A program made the translations under genes and the position numbers. DNA of 33,571 nt. Source: Alkalihalophilus marmarensis DSM 21297 (GTDB lineage Bacteria > Bacillota > Bacilli > Bacillales > Bacillaceae_D). Shown here piece after piece: positions 8,149 to 16,558 of this stretch. A model generated the notes under the pieces. That model was not told the origin of the DNA. It saw nothing but the letters and a program-made list of their open reading frames with translations, and searched no databases. Location: the NCBI RefSeq assembly GCF_000474275.2, contig NZ_ATAE01000065.1, forward strand, positions 1 through 33,571. The letters are read 5' to 3'. Positions within the stretch are counted from its first letter, which is position 1. Every line of letters starts with the position of its first letter.

Positions 8149-8170
8149 ACTAGAAAATATTGTCTAGTGA
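8147..8170. promoter_or_regulatory. 24-bp near-perfect palindrome, possible operator
   Basis: Arms TCACTAGA and TCTAGTGA flank AAATATTG, whose inner six bases AATATT are also self-complementary, leaving one mismatched pair. Before the IS arrived this site stood immediately upstream of the YHYH ribosome binding site. A regulator operator or an mRNA 5' hairpin for that gene is inferred; it is now about 2.4 kb away. Confidence 0.5.
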
Positions 8171-8330
8171 TATTATTACTATAGTTCTATTACTTAGTAA
8201 ATAATTTCTTATAGATTGTTTTTAAAATTGCACATAAAGACTTAAATTATCTAATTCAGCGTTTTTAGCCCCCTATCTTTATGCTTAACTTGTTAGACAA
8301 CTGTCCTGTCCCCTTAGTTAAATAAGAAGC
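8171..8330. other. AT-rich stretch right of the IS
   Basis: No gene is seen here. It is the former upstream region of the YHYH gene, and the original promoter probably lies in it, but I cannot pick a convincing -35/-10 pair on the minus strand. Confidence 0.4.
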
Positions 8331-8363
8331 AAAAAAACTGCACAGTATAGTTGTACTGTGCAG
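8331..8363 (-). terminator. Intrinsic terminator of the TerB-N gene
   Basis: Perfect 10-bp stem CTGCACAGTA/TACTGTGCAG (8338-8347 and 8354-8363) with a 6-base loop. On the minus strand it is followed by seven T (8337-8331). It lies about 130 bases after the stop of the TerB-N gene. Confidence 0.85.
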
Positions 8364-8495
8364 CAAGTGACTAAGTTTTGTAAATTGTTCTTGTTAAAAA
8401 TCAGCGTATGTTATGTTATAAGGACTAGATCCTTATACTTTAATTGTCGTTAATTGGTTAGCACTCACACCAAATTAATTTCAAATCCAATTAAA

Positions 8496-10055
8496 TCATT
8501 TAGTTTTTTCTGTTAATTTCATCATTCTTTTTTCAAATTCTTCAGTATCCACTCCTCTTTCAGAATAATATTTAACTGCTTGTTTACATATATCAATCGC
8601 ATAATCAAATTGGCTGCTCTTTTCATAGATAATTGCTAAACGTTTAAATGCCGGAATATTATAGTAGAACTGTTTCTGCTTAATTTCGGATATCTCAATT
8701 TCTACTTCTTTTTCAGGCTTTAGATCAGCTATTTTCTTTACCCGATCTATTTCGTTTTTAATATATGCCTTGTTTAATTCTTCAAGGGTATCGATATCAG
8801 CATAACAATATTTAATACACTCTTGAAGATACTTATCATCAAGTTCCCTATATTTGTAATAAAAATCCTGTAACTGGATCAAAGTAAAATGACGGTCTAT
8901 TGGTCTGTTGTAATACTTCTTAAGTTCACCTAATAAGCGCCTCTCCTCAGAAGAATTAAACTGTAACTTCTTTTTTGGCTTATTTGTTTCCTTTTTCTTT
9001 GGCACCATATTCTTCTTTCTCATTTCCACTAACTTCTTTTTCACTGACTCATGCGCATTATTTAATAAATTAAAAATCGTTTTTTGAATGGTATCTGATT
9101 TTGTTAAATCAGGGACCTTAATCGTTTTATCAGATAATGACACATTTGCAAACAGTCTCATCTCAACTAAAGGCAGGTCATTTATATCAGGTAATAGCTC
9201 ACTTAAGATTAACAATTCTCTATTGAATGTCTCCTGCATATATTGTTCTAAATATCCATTAAATAAGTCTGGATATTCTTTAATATAGTTGATTTTTGTG
9301 AATCCAAAGGTTTTTGCTAATCTCGTTAAATCTTGTGCTTCTAATGGTTTATCAAAACTGTGTATGGCAAGTAAGTACAGTGAAGCAGAAAATTTTCTTT
9401 TATACTCCTCATTTAACGATTGAATGAATAAAGTCATTAAGTCTGCTCGCTGATGCAGCAAACAGGATAATACAATTGCATTCCCTGAATATGACTGAAA
9501 GGATTCATTGGTATGTACTTCTCTCAACTTTAAAATTACCTCTATAGATCTCTCAAAATCATGCGTAAACAAGTGCCGTTCAAGTCCGTAATAAAGTAAA
9601 AACACGTAACTAATATCGGCTTGTGATTCATAAGGATTGCCAAGAAAGCGCCAATAAATATATTTCTGTTCAGGATTTAAACTTGAATAAGAAGGATAAT
9701 AAGGCGGCCTCGCAACACTCACATAATCTTTTGGTTCTTTCATCTCAGCATTCATATCGATTAAACTCGGCTCTTCCATTCCTAAAAATGAAATTGTAAT
9801 GTTATAATTTCCAACTGCGAAGGATTCACTTGATTTTGTCTCTGGAAGATAGTTTTGCTTTGGCCCATTTTTTATCCATATCAAATTTTCGATGTCTGAG
9901 TGAATAATAAAAGCCCTCGATGGATCAGTTATCTTATGATGTTTTTTTATAGAAGGAAGATTTGTAGGTTTAGCTTGTTGTTTTTGTTCAGGTAATTTGT
10001 CTCGGTTTCCAATAAATTTTTTTATAGAATCAAACAGTCCCATGTGAACATCCAT
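8496..10055 (-). CDS. TerB-N domain protein
   Basis: Cytoplasmic protein of 519 residues. About residues 105-290 match the TerB-N domain, with the signature PPYYPSYSSLNPEQKYIYW followed by ADISYVFLLYYGLERHLF. The middle (about 350-372) is a very Lys-rich linker, and the end has a TPR-like helical pair (AFKRLAIIYEKSSQFDYAID). TerB-N proteins occur near tellurite-resistance-like and membrane-stress genes; none are visible here, so the function is open. The start may be the ATG at 10055, with AAGGG only 4 bases away, or Met5 at 10043 (MGLFDSIKKFIG), which resembles a normal N-terminus. It is monocistronic with its own terminator. Confidence 0.75.
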   Translation of the reverse strand: MDVHMGLFDSIKKFIGNRDKLPEQKQQAKPTNLPSIKKHHKITDPSRAFIIHSDIENLIWIKNGPKQNYLPETKSSESFAVGNYNITISFLGMEEPSLIDMNAEMKEPKDYVSVARPPYYPSYSSLNPEQKYIYWRFLGNPYESQADISYVFLLYYGLERHLFTHDFERSIEVILKLREVHTNESFQSYSGNAIVLSCLLHQRADLMTLFIQSLNEEYKRKFSASLYLLAIHSFDKPLEAQDLTRLAKTFGFTKINYIKEYPDLFNGYLEQYMQETFNRELLILSELLPDINDLPLVEMRLFANVSLSDKTIKVPDLTKSDTIQKTIFNLLNNAHESVKKKLVEMRKKNMVPKKKETNKPKKKLQFNSSEERRLLGELKKYYNRPIDRHFTLIQLQDFYYKYRELDDKYLQECIKYCYADIDTLEELNKAYIKNEIDRVKKIADLKPEKEVEIEISEIKQKQFYYNIPAFKRLAIIYEKSSQFDYAIDICKQAVKYYSERGVDTEEFEKRMMKLTEKTK

Positions 10056-10327
10056 CCCTTCAAGGTTTTGTTTATATGGATATTTTACACCCGTTCTGTT
10101 TACATTTACAGGAAAAATACGTCTTAATATTTATGCATTCTAATTGCAACAATTTTACAGGTTAAGTGCTTATGTTTAAATTAGATAAAAAAACGTTCGA
10201 ACAGATTGAAGAAAAGGAAGTTTCTAAATCTTCAATATGAAGAGCTTGAGCTATGTTTGTAATTGAACATTTTAAAAATTTTTTTGCTTTATCGACCTAT
10301 TAAGTCAGTTGCGGTATACTACCAGTA
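10056..10327. other. Intergenic gap upstream of the TerB-N gene
   Basis: AT-rich. It holds the 5' region of the TerB-N gene and a 22-codon plus-strand open frame (10172-10240, starting MFKLDKKTFEQIEEKEVSK) that looks like a gene fragment. Nothing firm. Confidence 0.4.
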
Positions 10328-10640
10328 TTATCCCCCACTAGTGTACCATCTTCAATCCATTCCTGAAAAACATGCTAGAATCGTAGCTTTACAATATCTT
10401 GAGGGCATGTCATGTCGTCCGATTTCTTGCATTTGAGGTTTTTCCAAAGTGAACTTTAATTGCTTTGTAAGTGTATTTAAAATACTGTAATGTTGTTACA
10501 CTCAAATGAGATTTATGTAACTTTACCCAGTTATTAAAATACTCCTCAAAAGGTACGGAATCTACTTGGACTCAATACCATTCGCAAATCCCCCATTAAT
10601 TTTTATCTTGATTGCATGCTTTGCCGAAAACCATTTCTAA
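10328..10640 (-). pseudogene. Decayed tyrosine-type phage integrase (N-terminal part)
   Basis: Reading the minus strand in pieces gives an integrase-like series across frames: KWFSAKHAIKIKINGGFANG (end of an arm-binding region), then DSVPFEEYFNNWVKLHKSHL and LQYFKYTYKAIKVHFG (core-binding SAM-like domain), then, in another frame, EIGRHDMPSRYCKATI. There are at least two frameshifts plus stops, and the catalytic domain is absent. This is an old remnant of a phage or integrative element. It is not the same fragment as the integrase at the right window end. Confidence 0.6.
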
Positions 10641-10826
10641 GTTTATTTATTCTTCGGCTCATCTTTCTTCTAGCAGCAAAGGTAGAATTCTTTGACCCCC
10701 TGTTGCCATTCGTCACATTATCAACTTCTATATTATTACTAAATATATAATTGTACGGTTTAAATTTTGTTGATTGAAGTACTCGAAGAAATGGGAATGC
10801 AAAGCACTAGTTCTAAGCGTAGCGGT

Positions 10827-10946
10827 GCCTTTACACTGGGAGGCCCCCTTTGGTATCCTCTAGCGACGCGAGGAGCGTACGGTCAGAAAGTGCTAACTTT
10901 CCCTACTTACGGGTTTCCAAAGGGGGTAGGGGCCCAGTGTCAAGGC
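10827..10946. repeat. GC-rich folded intergenic element
   Basis: A 120-base block much richer in GC than its surroundings. Outer stem: GCCTT/AAGGC, one mismatch, then ACACTGGG/CCCAGTGT (10833-10840 and 10933-10940). After an asymmetric internal loop comes a perfect 10-bp stem CCCCCTTTGG/CCAAAGGGGG (10844-10853 and 10917-10926). The 63-base apex holds two more hairpins, CCTC/GAGG (10857-10873) and GAAAGT-GCTA-ACTTTC (10886-10901), giving a multibranched fold. It has the look of a dispersed palindromic element (MITE/REP-like) or structured RNA. A 60-codon open frame across it is not a convincing gene. Confidence 0.6.
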
Positions 10947-11108
10947 TAGAACGTGGTCTAGGAGTTGTGTTTAATATTCATAGAAATAATACCGTAGCGA
11001 TACATTTAATTATTATCTAATATAGTTTTTAATGTGTATAATCGTTATTAAAGAAAGTTAGTACCGGCAACAGATTCACTAATCCATAGAAATGACACTC
11101 GCCATCAT

Positions 11109-12335
11109 TTAACCCTCATCAGATCGACTTTTCTGCCTTGTCTCTTTTCTACTTTCATAATTTTTAGATTCTTTTTTTATAAACGATTTTGTACTCCCAA
11201 TTCCTAAAATGATTGCTACAAAATAGAATATTGCGCTTATACTAAAAAAGGTTGCAATAGCTCCAAATAATAGTGGAGATACAAACTGCGTTAAGCGGTT
11301 AAAGGTCAAGCGTAAGCCCAACACTTCCGCTGTTCTATTTTTTGGACTAAAGCTTATAGTGGAGGTTATAGATAAAGGTTGCCCCACACCTAAAAATGCA
11401 CCAAGTAACATAGAAATGATCATACTAAAAATTAAAATATCAGTAAGTGGAAGTAGTGCTAATAGGGCACCAGACAATAGAATAGATGTAAGGACTACTT
11501 CACTTTTACCCCACTTTTCAATTACTTGGATTAAGAACCACCTTATAAGGACACCTGCTCCGTTATGTAGTCCAATAATTAATCCTATAATTGTAGCACT
11601 ATACCCATATTCATTCGCAAGCAATGGAAAATAATATATATAAAAGTCTCTTGCTAATAGAACAAGCATACTTACAATAATAGCTTTTCTAAGGTCAATA
11701 TTTATCAACAATGGAAGAACACTACTTTTAAATGCTCTTTTGTTGCTCACTCTATGTTTATTAATAGAGGCCTTTTCATCTTTATTTTCAACTATATAAA
11801 TTAAATAAATAATGACAAAAGGGATAAACATAGTGGCACCTAAAAAAGCAATAGCTAATGTATAGCCAATTAGATCTGATAAGCTTCCTCCAATTAAAGG
11901 TCCTACAAGCCCCCCTCCAGCTACTCCCATACTAAGGATGGAAATATTTCTTTCTCTGGAACTCCCGCTTGAATTAACGCTCACAAAGGACTGAGCTGCT
12001 AAAGCAAAAGAAGTCTGGGCAATCCCCCCAATTACTTGAGACAAATAAACCCCAGTTAGATTCCCTAATAGTAATGGGATAATTAAAGATAAACTAGCTA
12101 AAACAGCACTTAAAGCTAAAGGTTTAAGTGAGCCGAACCTATCAATTAAATATCCTAACTTAACAGAAAAAAATAAAGGAAGAAAAGCAAATAAAGCAAT
12201 AATTATCCCAATCTGAAAAGTCGTAGCTCCTAGATCATTTGACAATAAAGGGATTAGAGGTCTACTCCCTACAATTCCTGTCATAAAAAATAACATTGCC
12301 AAAGCAATCAATCTACTTTTATTATAATTTGTCAT
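11109..12335 (-). CDS. MFS transporter
   Basis: Integral membrane protein of 408 residues with about 12 hydrophobic segments, typical of the major facilitator superfamily. The loop after TM2 carries a motif-A-like LGYLIDRFGSLKPL, and a polar central loop (about 184-204, KDEKASINKHR) divides the two halves. The C-terminal tail is charged. The gene starts with AAGGTAGAAG upstream of the ATG. It lies just beyond the terminator of the tct operon on the same strand, so it is probably transcribed separately. The substrate cannot be told; a drug/metabolite exporter or organic-acid exporter are both possible. Confidence 0.8.
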   Translation of the reverse strand: MTNYNKSRLIALAMLFFMTGIVGSRPLIPLLSNDLGATTFQIGIIIALFAFLPLFFSVKLGYLIDRFGSLKPLALSAVLASLSLIIPLLLGNLTGVYLSQVIGGIAQTSFALAAQSFVSVNSSGSSRERNISILSMGVAGGGLVGPLIGGSLSDLIGYTLAIAFLGATMFIPFVIIYLIYIVENKDEKASINKHRVSNKRAFKSSVLPLLINIDLRKAIIVSMLVLLARDFYIYYFPLLANEYGYSATIIGLIIGLHNGAGVLIRWFLIQVIEKWGKSEVVLTSILLSGALLALLPLTDILIFSMIISMLLGAFLGVGQPLSITSTISFSPKNRTAEVLGLRLTFNRLTQFVSPLLFGAIATFFSISAIFYFVAIILGIGSTKSFIKKESKNYESRKETRQKSRSDEG

Positions 12336-12400
12336 ATATCTTCTACCTTAACTTTTATAGTCAAGCACATTTACTTTTCTTGTCTCTGTATCCACCCAAG

Positions 12401-12435
12401 AAAAAGACCTTCCGTTGTTTATAAATGGAAAGTCT
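12401..12435 (-). terminator. Intrinsic terminator of catabolic cluster 1
   Basis: A 9-bp stem (minus strand AGACTTTCC/GGAAGGTCT, one U:G pair) with a 13-base loop, followed by TTTTCTT. It lies 11 bases beyond the tctA stop. Confidence 0.85.
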
Positions 12436-12445
12436 CTAAGTAGCA

Positions 12446-13945
12446 TTACATTTGACTATTTCTAAACTTTTTAACAATGAACATAACTAAAGGTGATATT
12501 AATAATAAAGCTGCAATGGTCAACATAATTACTGAAACTGGTTTAGCAACAAACACCATCCAATTTCCATTTGCTAATGTTAAACTTTGACGCAGGGCCG
12601 TTTCCATCATTTCACCTAGAATAAATGCTAGGATAAAAGGTGCTAATGGGAATGCTAGCTTCTTCATTACAAAGCCCAGTACACCAAATAATAATAATAA
12701 GTATAAATCAAAAGTGTTGAAACTAACTGCATAAATTCCTATTAAGCAAAAAGTGATAACAAGAGAAATTAACAAAGGCCTTGGTATAGCTAATACCCTA
12801 GCAATATAGGGAACAAGTGGAAGGTTTATGATCAACAAAAATATATTCCCTATATACATACTTATAATTACACCCCAAAATAGTTGGGGATCATTTTCAA
12901 TTAGGCCTGGCCCCGGCTGTACACCTAACACTAATAAAGCGCCTAATAGTAAGGCAGTTGTTCCGGACCCCGGTATGCCAAGACTTAATAAAGGGATAAA
13001 CGAACCTGTTGAGGCTGCGTTATTTGCAGTTTCCGGAGCAGTTAACCCCTTTATTGACCCTTTACCAAACGATTCCGGATTTTTAGATAACTTTTTTTCT
13101 GATAAATAAGCTAAAAATGATGCTATTGTCGCGCCTGCTCCTGGAAGGATCCCTATAAAAAAACCTAAGAAAGAATTTCGACTCATTGGACCCGACATTT
13201 CCTTTATATCATTTTTAGTTAATTTCAATTTAAAGGCTTTCGTCATTTCGTCACTTAATTTATTTTTTCTGTTAATAATGAGATAACACACTTCCCCAAT
13301 AGCAAACAGTCCCATAGCTACAACTAAGAAATCAATTCCGCTTAATAAATTTGAGCTCCCTAATACATAACGGCTGGTTCCTGTTTAGGAATCAATACCA
13401 ATTGTTGCTATCATGAAGCCTAACGTAGCTGAGATCAAGGCTCTAACCATCGAACCTTCTGATAACGCTGCTATCGCGGTTAATCCGAGAAACATTAAGG
13501 CAAAGTACTCTGGAGGTCCAAAAGAAGTTGCGAAACCAGCTAAGAGAGGAGCTAGCAGAGTGGTTAGAATAACCGCTACAGTCCCACCTACAAATGAAGC
13601 AATTGCTGCTATTGCAAGTGCTTTACCAGGCTCTCCGTTCTTGGCCATAGGATAACCATCAAACGACGAAGCGACTGTACTAGCTGCCCCCGGTGCATTT
13701 AGTAATATTGATGAGGTAGACCCTCCGAATATAGCACCATAATAAACACCCGCCATAAGAAATAAAGCTAGATAAGGCTCCATACCATACGTTACTGGTA
13801 TCATTACCGCAATTGCCGTAATCGGACCTAATCCAGGCATAATCCCAACGACTGTTCCAACTAATACACCTATTAAAATAAATAAAATCCCATAAACACT
13901 AAATACAGCTTGAAACCCTTGTAATATATCACCGAAAGCTCCCAT
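12446..13945 (-). pseudogene. tctA: tctA, tripartite tricarboxylate transporter large permease, one in-frame stop
   Basis: Large membrane subunit of a TctABC transporter. The frame runs for 500 codons, the normal TctA size, but codon 187 is TAA (13385-13387). The first part (186 residues) has the family opening with VGIMPGLGPITAI and the GGSTSSILLNAPG segment. The same frame continues past the stop as TGTSRYVLGSSNLLSGIDFL and on through GIPGSGTTALLLGALLVLG to the end, with no frameshift. CAA to TAA is a single-base change. No ribosome site precedes an internal start (ATG at 13315), so the second half is unlikely to be made alone. The gene is recently inactivated, or the stop is suppressed or a sequencing error. 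AAAGGAGGAGGG precedes the start. Confidence 0.88.
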
Positions 13946-14013
13946 TTTCCCTCCTCCTTTCAGAACCTATCTTAATAGGTCCTACATTTTTCACTCTCAC
14001 TTTTAAACTTCCA

Positions 14014-14457
14014 TTAAAAAGGTAAGATACCAGTTGGGAGGGAAATCATTAGTAACTGAGTGAATGTATAATAAATAGTAATAGGAAAAAACAACGCTAC
14101 GACCGCATTAGTCAAATGTTTGCGATAGCCTAAAAGAAAAGAACAAGTAAATAAAAACAATGATGTAACTATCAAGAAACCAAGTATTTCAAGGAAGAAA
14201 ATATATAGAATAATCAATAGAGCTACCCCTAGCAACATCATTAAATCTTGCTTTTTCACAAATAGAGTTATATTTTGAGGGTCCTTCGAGAAGAACAACA
14301 CTATTGAAAGAAATAACAACAAAAATCCTAAAATTAGCGGAAGGAAATTTGAATCAATTGGTACGTGGGGGTACTCTGGTAAAAGTAGCCCCCCCGTAAT
14401 GTAAGCAATGGATACCACAAACAGAACAATACCTATATACTTGTTTAACGTCCGCAT
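14014..14457 (-). CDS. tctB: TctB, tripartite transporter small membrane subunit
   Basis: Membrane protein of 147 residues with four hydrophobic segments (about 8-28, 38-58, 73-104 split in two, 118-140), the size and layout of TctB. It pairs with TctA to move a carboxylate handed over by TctC, probably driven by an ion gradient. It lies 7 bases after tctC and 68 bases before tctA. AGGAGA is about 12 bases before the start, slightly far. Sequence is poorly conserved in this family, so the call leans on topology and position between tctC and tctA. Confidence 0.85.
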   Translation of the reverse strand: MRTLNKYIGIVLFVVSIAYITGGLLLPEYPHVPIDSNFLPLILGFLLLFLSIVLFFSKDPQNITLFVKKQDLMMLLGVALLIILYIFFLEILGFLIVTSLFLFTCSFLLGYRKHLTNAVVALFFPITIYYTFTQLLMISLPTGILPF

Positions 14458-14464
14458 CTTTTGT

Positions 14465-15463
14465 TTATTCTCCTATTAATCCTATTTGAGTAAGGATCTC
14501 CGTGTATACTCTTTCTTCTTCTTCAAGGAAATTTGCAAATTCTTCACTATCCATATATAATTCTTCCCAGCCTAATCTTGTCATCTGTGATTGGAATTCT
14601 TCGGATTCACTCACTTGCTTAAATAGTTCATTATAATATTCAACTTGACTCTCACTCATATCTTTAGGACCGTGCACTCCACGCCAGTTAGATGAAACTA
14701 CATCATACCCTTGTTCTACCGCTGTAGGAACTTCTGTAAATAATTCATCTACAGTTAACCTTTCCTGAGAAAGAATTGCGAGAATTTTCAAGTTACCACC
14801 TCTAACCTGTTCTGCTACCCCACTCCCAGTTTTAGATGTTAATACTGCAGCACTGCCGCTTAATACAGCAGGAATCCCATGGTTTTCATTATCTGAGGCA
14901 TAACGAATATCTTCAATTTCGATACCCTTTTCAAGAGCTAATCTCATAAACTGAACATGATCAAATCCTCCAGGATTATTTCCACCTATGATGCCAATAG
15001 ATGAAGGGTCCTTTTCCATCTCTTCAAATAGATCATCTAAGGTATCCCACTCTGAATCAGCATGGACAGCAATAACTCCGTAATCTGCTCCAAAGTTAGT
15101 TAGGGGCGTAAAATCTTCAAAGCCATAGTTAGATTCATTTGATAACAATGTTGTTGTTGTTGTACCAGAACTAACAAATATACGGTGAGGATCATTTCTA
15201 TTAGCAATATAATCCATACCAATTGCCCCACTTCCACCAGCACGGTTTTCTACTCCCATATTCTTCTCCATAAGGTCTTCTTGTCCAATCGTATTGGCAA
15301 TTAATCTTGCTTGTGAATCCCATCCCCCTCCAGCGCCAGATGGCGCAACCAGTTCTACATTATTCTGTGGCTCCCACTCACCTTCACTAGCTACTTGAGA
15401 ATTATTACTACATCCAACTGTAATTCCAATTAATAATAGAAAACCGATTAGTTTGCCTTTCAT
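14465..15463 (-). CDS. tctC: TctC, tripartite transporter substrate-binding lipoprotein
   Basis: Extracellular binding protein of 332 residues, anchored as a lipoprotein: signal peptide 1-17 with lipobox ITVGC (Cys18). The opening VELVAPSGAGGGWDSQARLI is the characteristic Bug/TctC start, and GGSGAIGMDYIANR follows. It captures an organic carboxylate for TctAB. I start at the ATG at 15463 with AAGGGGTG just upstream; a GTG at 15472 is less likely. It is separated from the upstream dehydrogenase gene by 69 bases without a terminator, so it stays in the operon. The ligand is not readable from sequence. Confidence 0.9.
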   Translation of the reverse strand: MKGKLIGFLLLIGITVGCSNNSQVASEGEWEPQNNVELVAPSGAGGGWDSQARLIANTIGQEDLMEKNMGVENRAGGSGAIGMDYIANRNDPHRIFVSSGTTTTTLLSNESNYGFEDFTPLTNFGADYGVIAVHADSEWDTLDDLFEEMEKDPSSIGIIGGNNPGGFDHVQFMRLALEKGIEIEDIRYASDNENHGIPAVLSGSAAVLTSKTGSGVAEQVRGGNLKILAILSQERLTVDELFTEVPTAVEQGYDVVSSNWRGVHGPKDMSESQVEYYNELFKQVSESEEFQSQMTRLGWEELYMDSEEFANFLEEEERVYTEILTQIGLIGE

Positions 15464-15532
15464 GATTAACACCCCTTCTTAGATAAAATTAATTTTCATT
15501 ACATTTAATCTATTAACTTTTAGAATGATTTT

Positions 15533-16558
15533 TTAGTTAATAGTCAGAGATTCAAGTTCTGAGTATACTTCTTGAGTTAAAGGAATACCTTTTTCACTTC
15601 TTTTTTTATAAAGCACTGATTCAAGCTCTCCTGGCAAATAAATTTCATCAAAACCTTCTGCTTTTGCTATCTCTTTTACTTCATTACTCATTTGATCCAT
15701 TCTTGACTTAAAAACTTTTAAGTCTATGAATAAATCAGCTTTAAAAACCAAGAAAAAGTGACCAATATTCTGAATTTTATCCTCATATAGAGTACCTAAA
15801 TAAGGTCCATAACTTGCCCCGCTCATTATACCCGATAGAACTTCTACAAAGAAAGCTAGGCCATAGCCTTTATGACCACCTACTGGAAGTACTGCGCCCC
15901 CATCTAAGGCTACGTTAGGGTCATCAGTCTGTTTTCCATCTTTAGAAAGAGCCCAACCAATTGGTATTTTCATATTATTCTTTTGTGCTAATCTTATCTT
16001 TCCACGTGCAACTACACTTGTTGCCATATCAAAAATAATTGGATTTTCATTACCCCTTGGAACTCCATATGCGATGGGATTAGTCCCAAAGAAACTCTCC
16101 ATTCCACCCCATGGTGGCATGCTAGATGGAGCATTTGTTACTGCTATGGCGATACAATTATTGTCTGTTGCATATTTAATATAATCAGCTAACATTCCAC
16201 AATGGTTTGAATGATTAATAGAGACCATCCCTACTCCATTTTTTAGAGCTTTTTTAACGGCAATCTTCATTCCCTCTGTCGCTACAAGAATACCCATTGA
16301 GTTATTTCCATCTATTAGACAGCTAGTAGGAGTTTCCTTTGACATTGAAAACTTAAAATATTTTCTTACATTTCCGGATCGAAGGCGGTTAATATAGGTC
16401 TTTACACGACTTACGCCATGAGAATCTATACCTCTTAAATTAGCTAATACTAAATGCTTTGATAATATCTCAGCTTCTCTCTCCTTTAAGCCTTCTGTTT
16501 CAAAAATAACCTTTACTTTATTTTCTAATTCTTCTTTAGAGATTGTGATTAAGCTCAT
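15533..16558 (-). CDS. Ldh2-family malate/lactate/ureidoglycolate-type dehydrogenase
   Basis: NAD(P)-dependent 2-hydroxyacid dehydrogenase of the Ldh2/MDG1 fold, 341 residues. Visible marks are RGIDSHGVSRV (His47), INHSNHCGML (His116 and His119) and GGHKGYGLAFFVE. Family members oxidise malate, lactate, sulfolactate, ureidoglycolate and related acids; which one applies here is unknown. Next to an RraA-like aldolase, a reasonable inference is that it makes or reduces the 2-oxoacid that the aldolase handles. It overlaps the DUF1932 gene by 4 bases, so the two are tightly coupled. Confidence 0.85.
   Translation of the reverse strand: MSLITISKEELENKVKVIFETEGLKEREAEILSKHLVLANLRGIDSHGVSRVKTYINRLRSGNVRKYFKFSMSKETPTSCLIDGNNSMGILVATEGMKIAVKKALKNGVGMVSINHSNHCGMLADYIKYATDNNCIAIAVTNAPSSMPPWGGMESFFGTNPIAYGVPRGNENPIIFDMATSVVARGKIRLAQKNNMKIPIGWALSKDGKQTDDPNVALDGGAVLPVGGHKGYGLAFFVEVLSGIMSGASYGPYLGTLYEDKIQNIGHFFLVFKADLFIDLKVFKSRMDQMSNEVKEIAKAEGFDEIYLPGELESVLYKKRSEKGIPLTQEVYSELESLTIN

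Noticed and set aside
8271-8320. ACAACTGTCCTGTCCCC segment as an IS200/REP-type end
   Set aside because: Resembles sequences at the edges of such elements, but there is no hairpin partner or transposase nearby.
10172-10240. 22-codon plus-strand frame starting MFKLDKKTFEQIEEK
   Set aside because: Looks like the start of a larger lost gene, but it is too short and lacks a ribosome site; not supported as a gene.
10767-10949. 60-codon plus-strand open frame
   Set aside because: It lies across the folded GC-rich element, has no ribosome site and no protein-like character; the base pairing explains its composition.
12446-13315. Second half of tctA as an independent permease gene
   Set aside because: It is in frame with the first half, has no ribosome site and begins in the middle of the TctA fold; treated as one gene with a nonsense codon.
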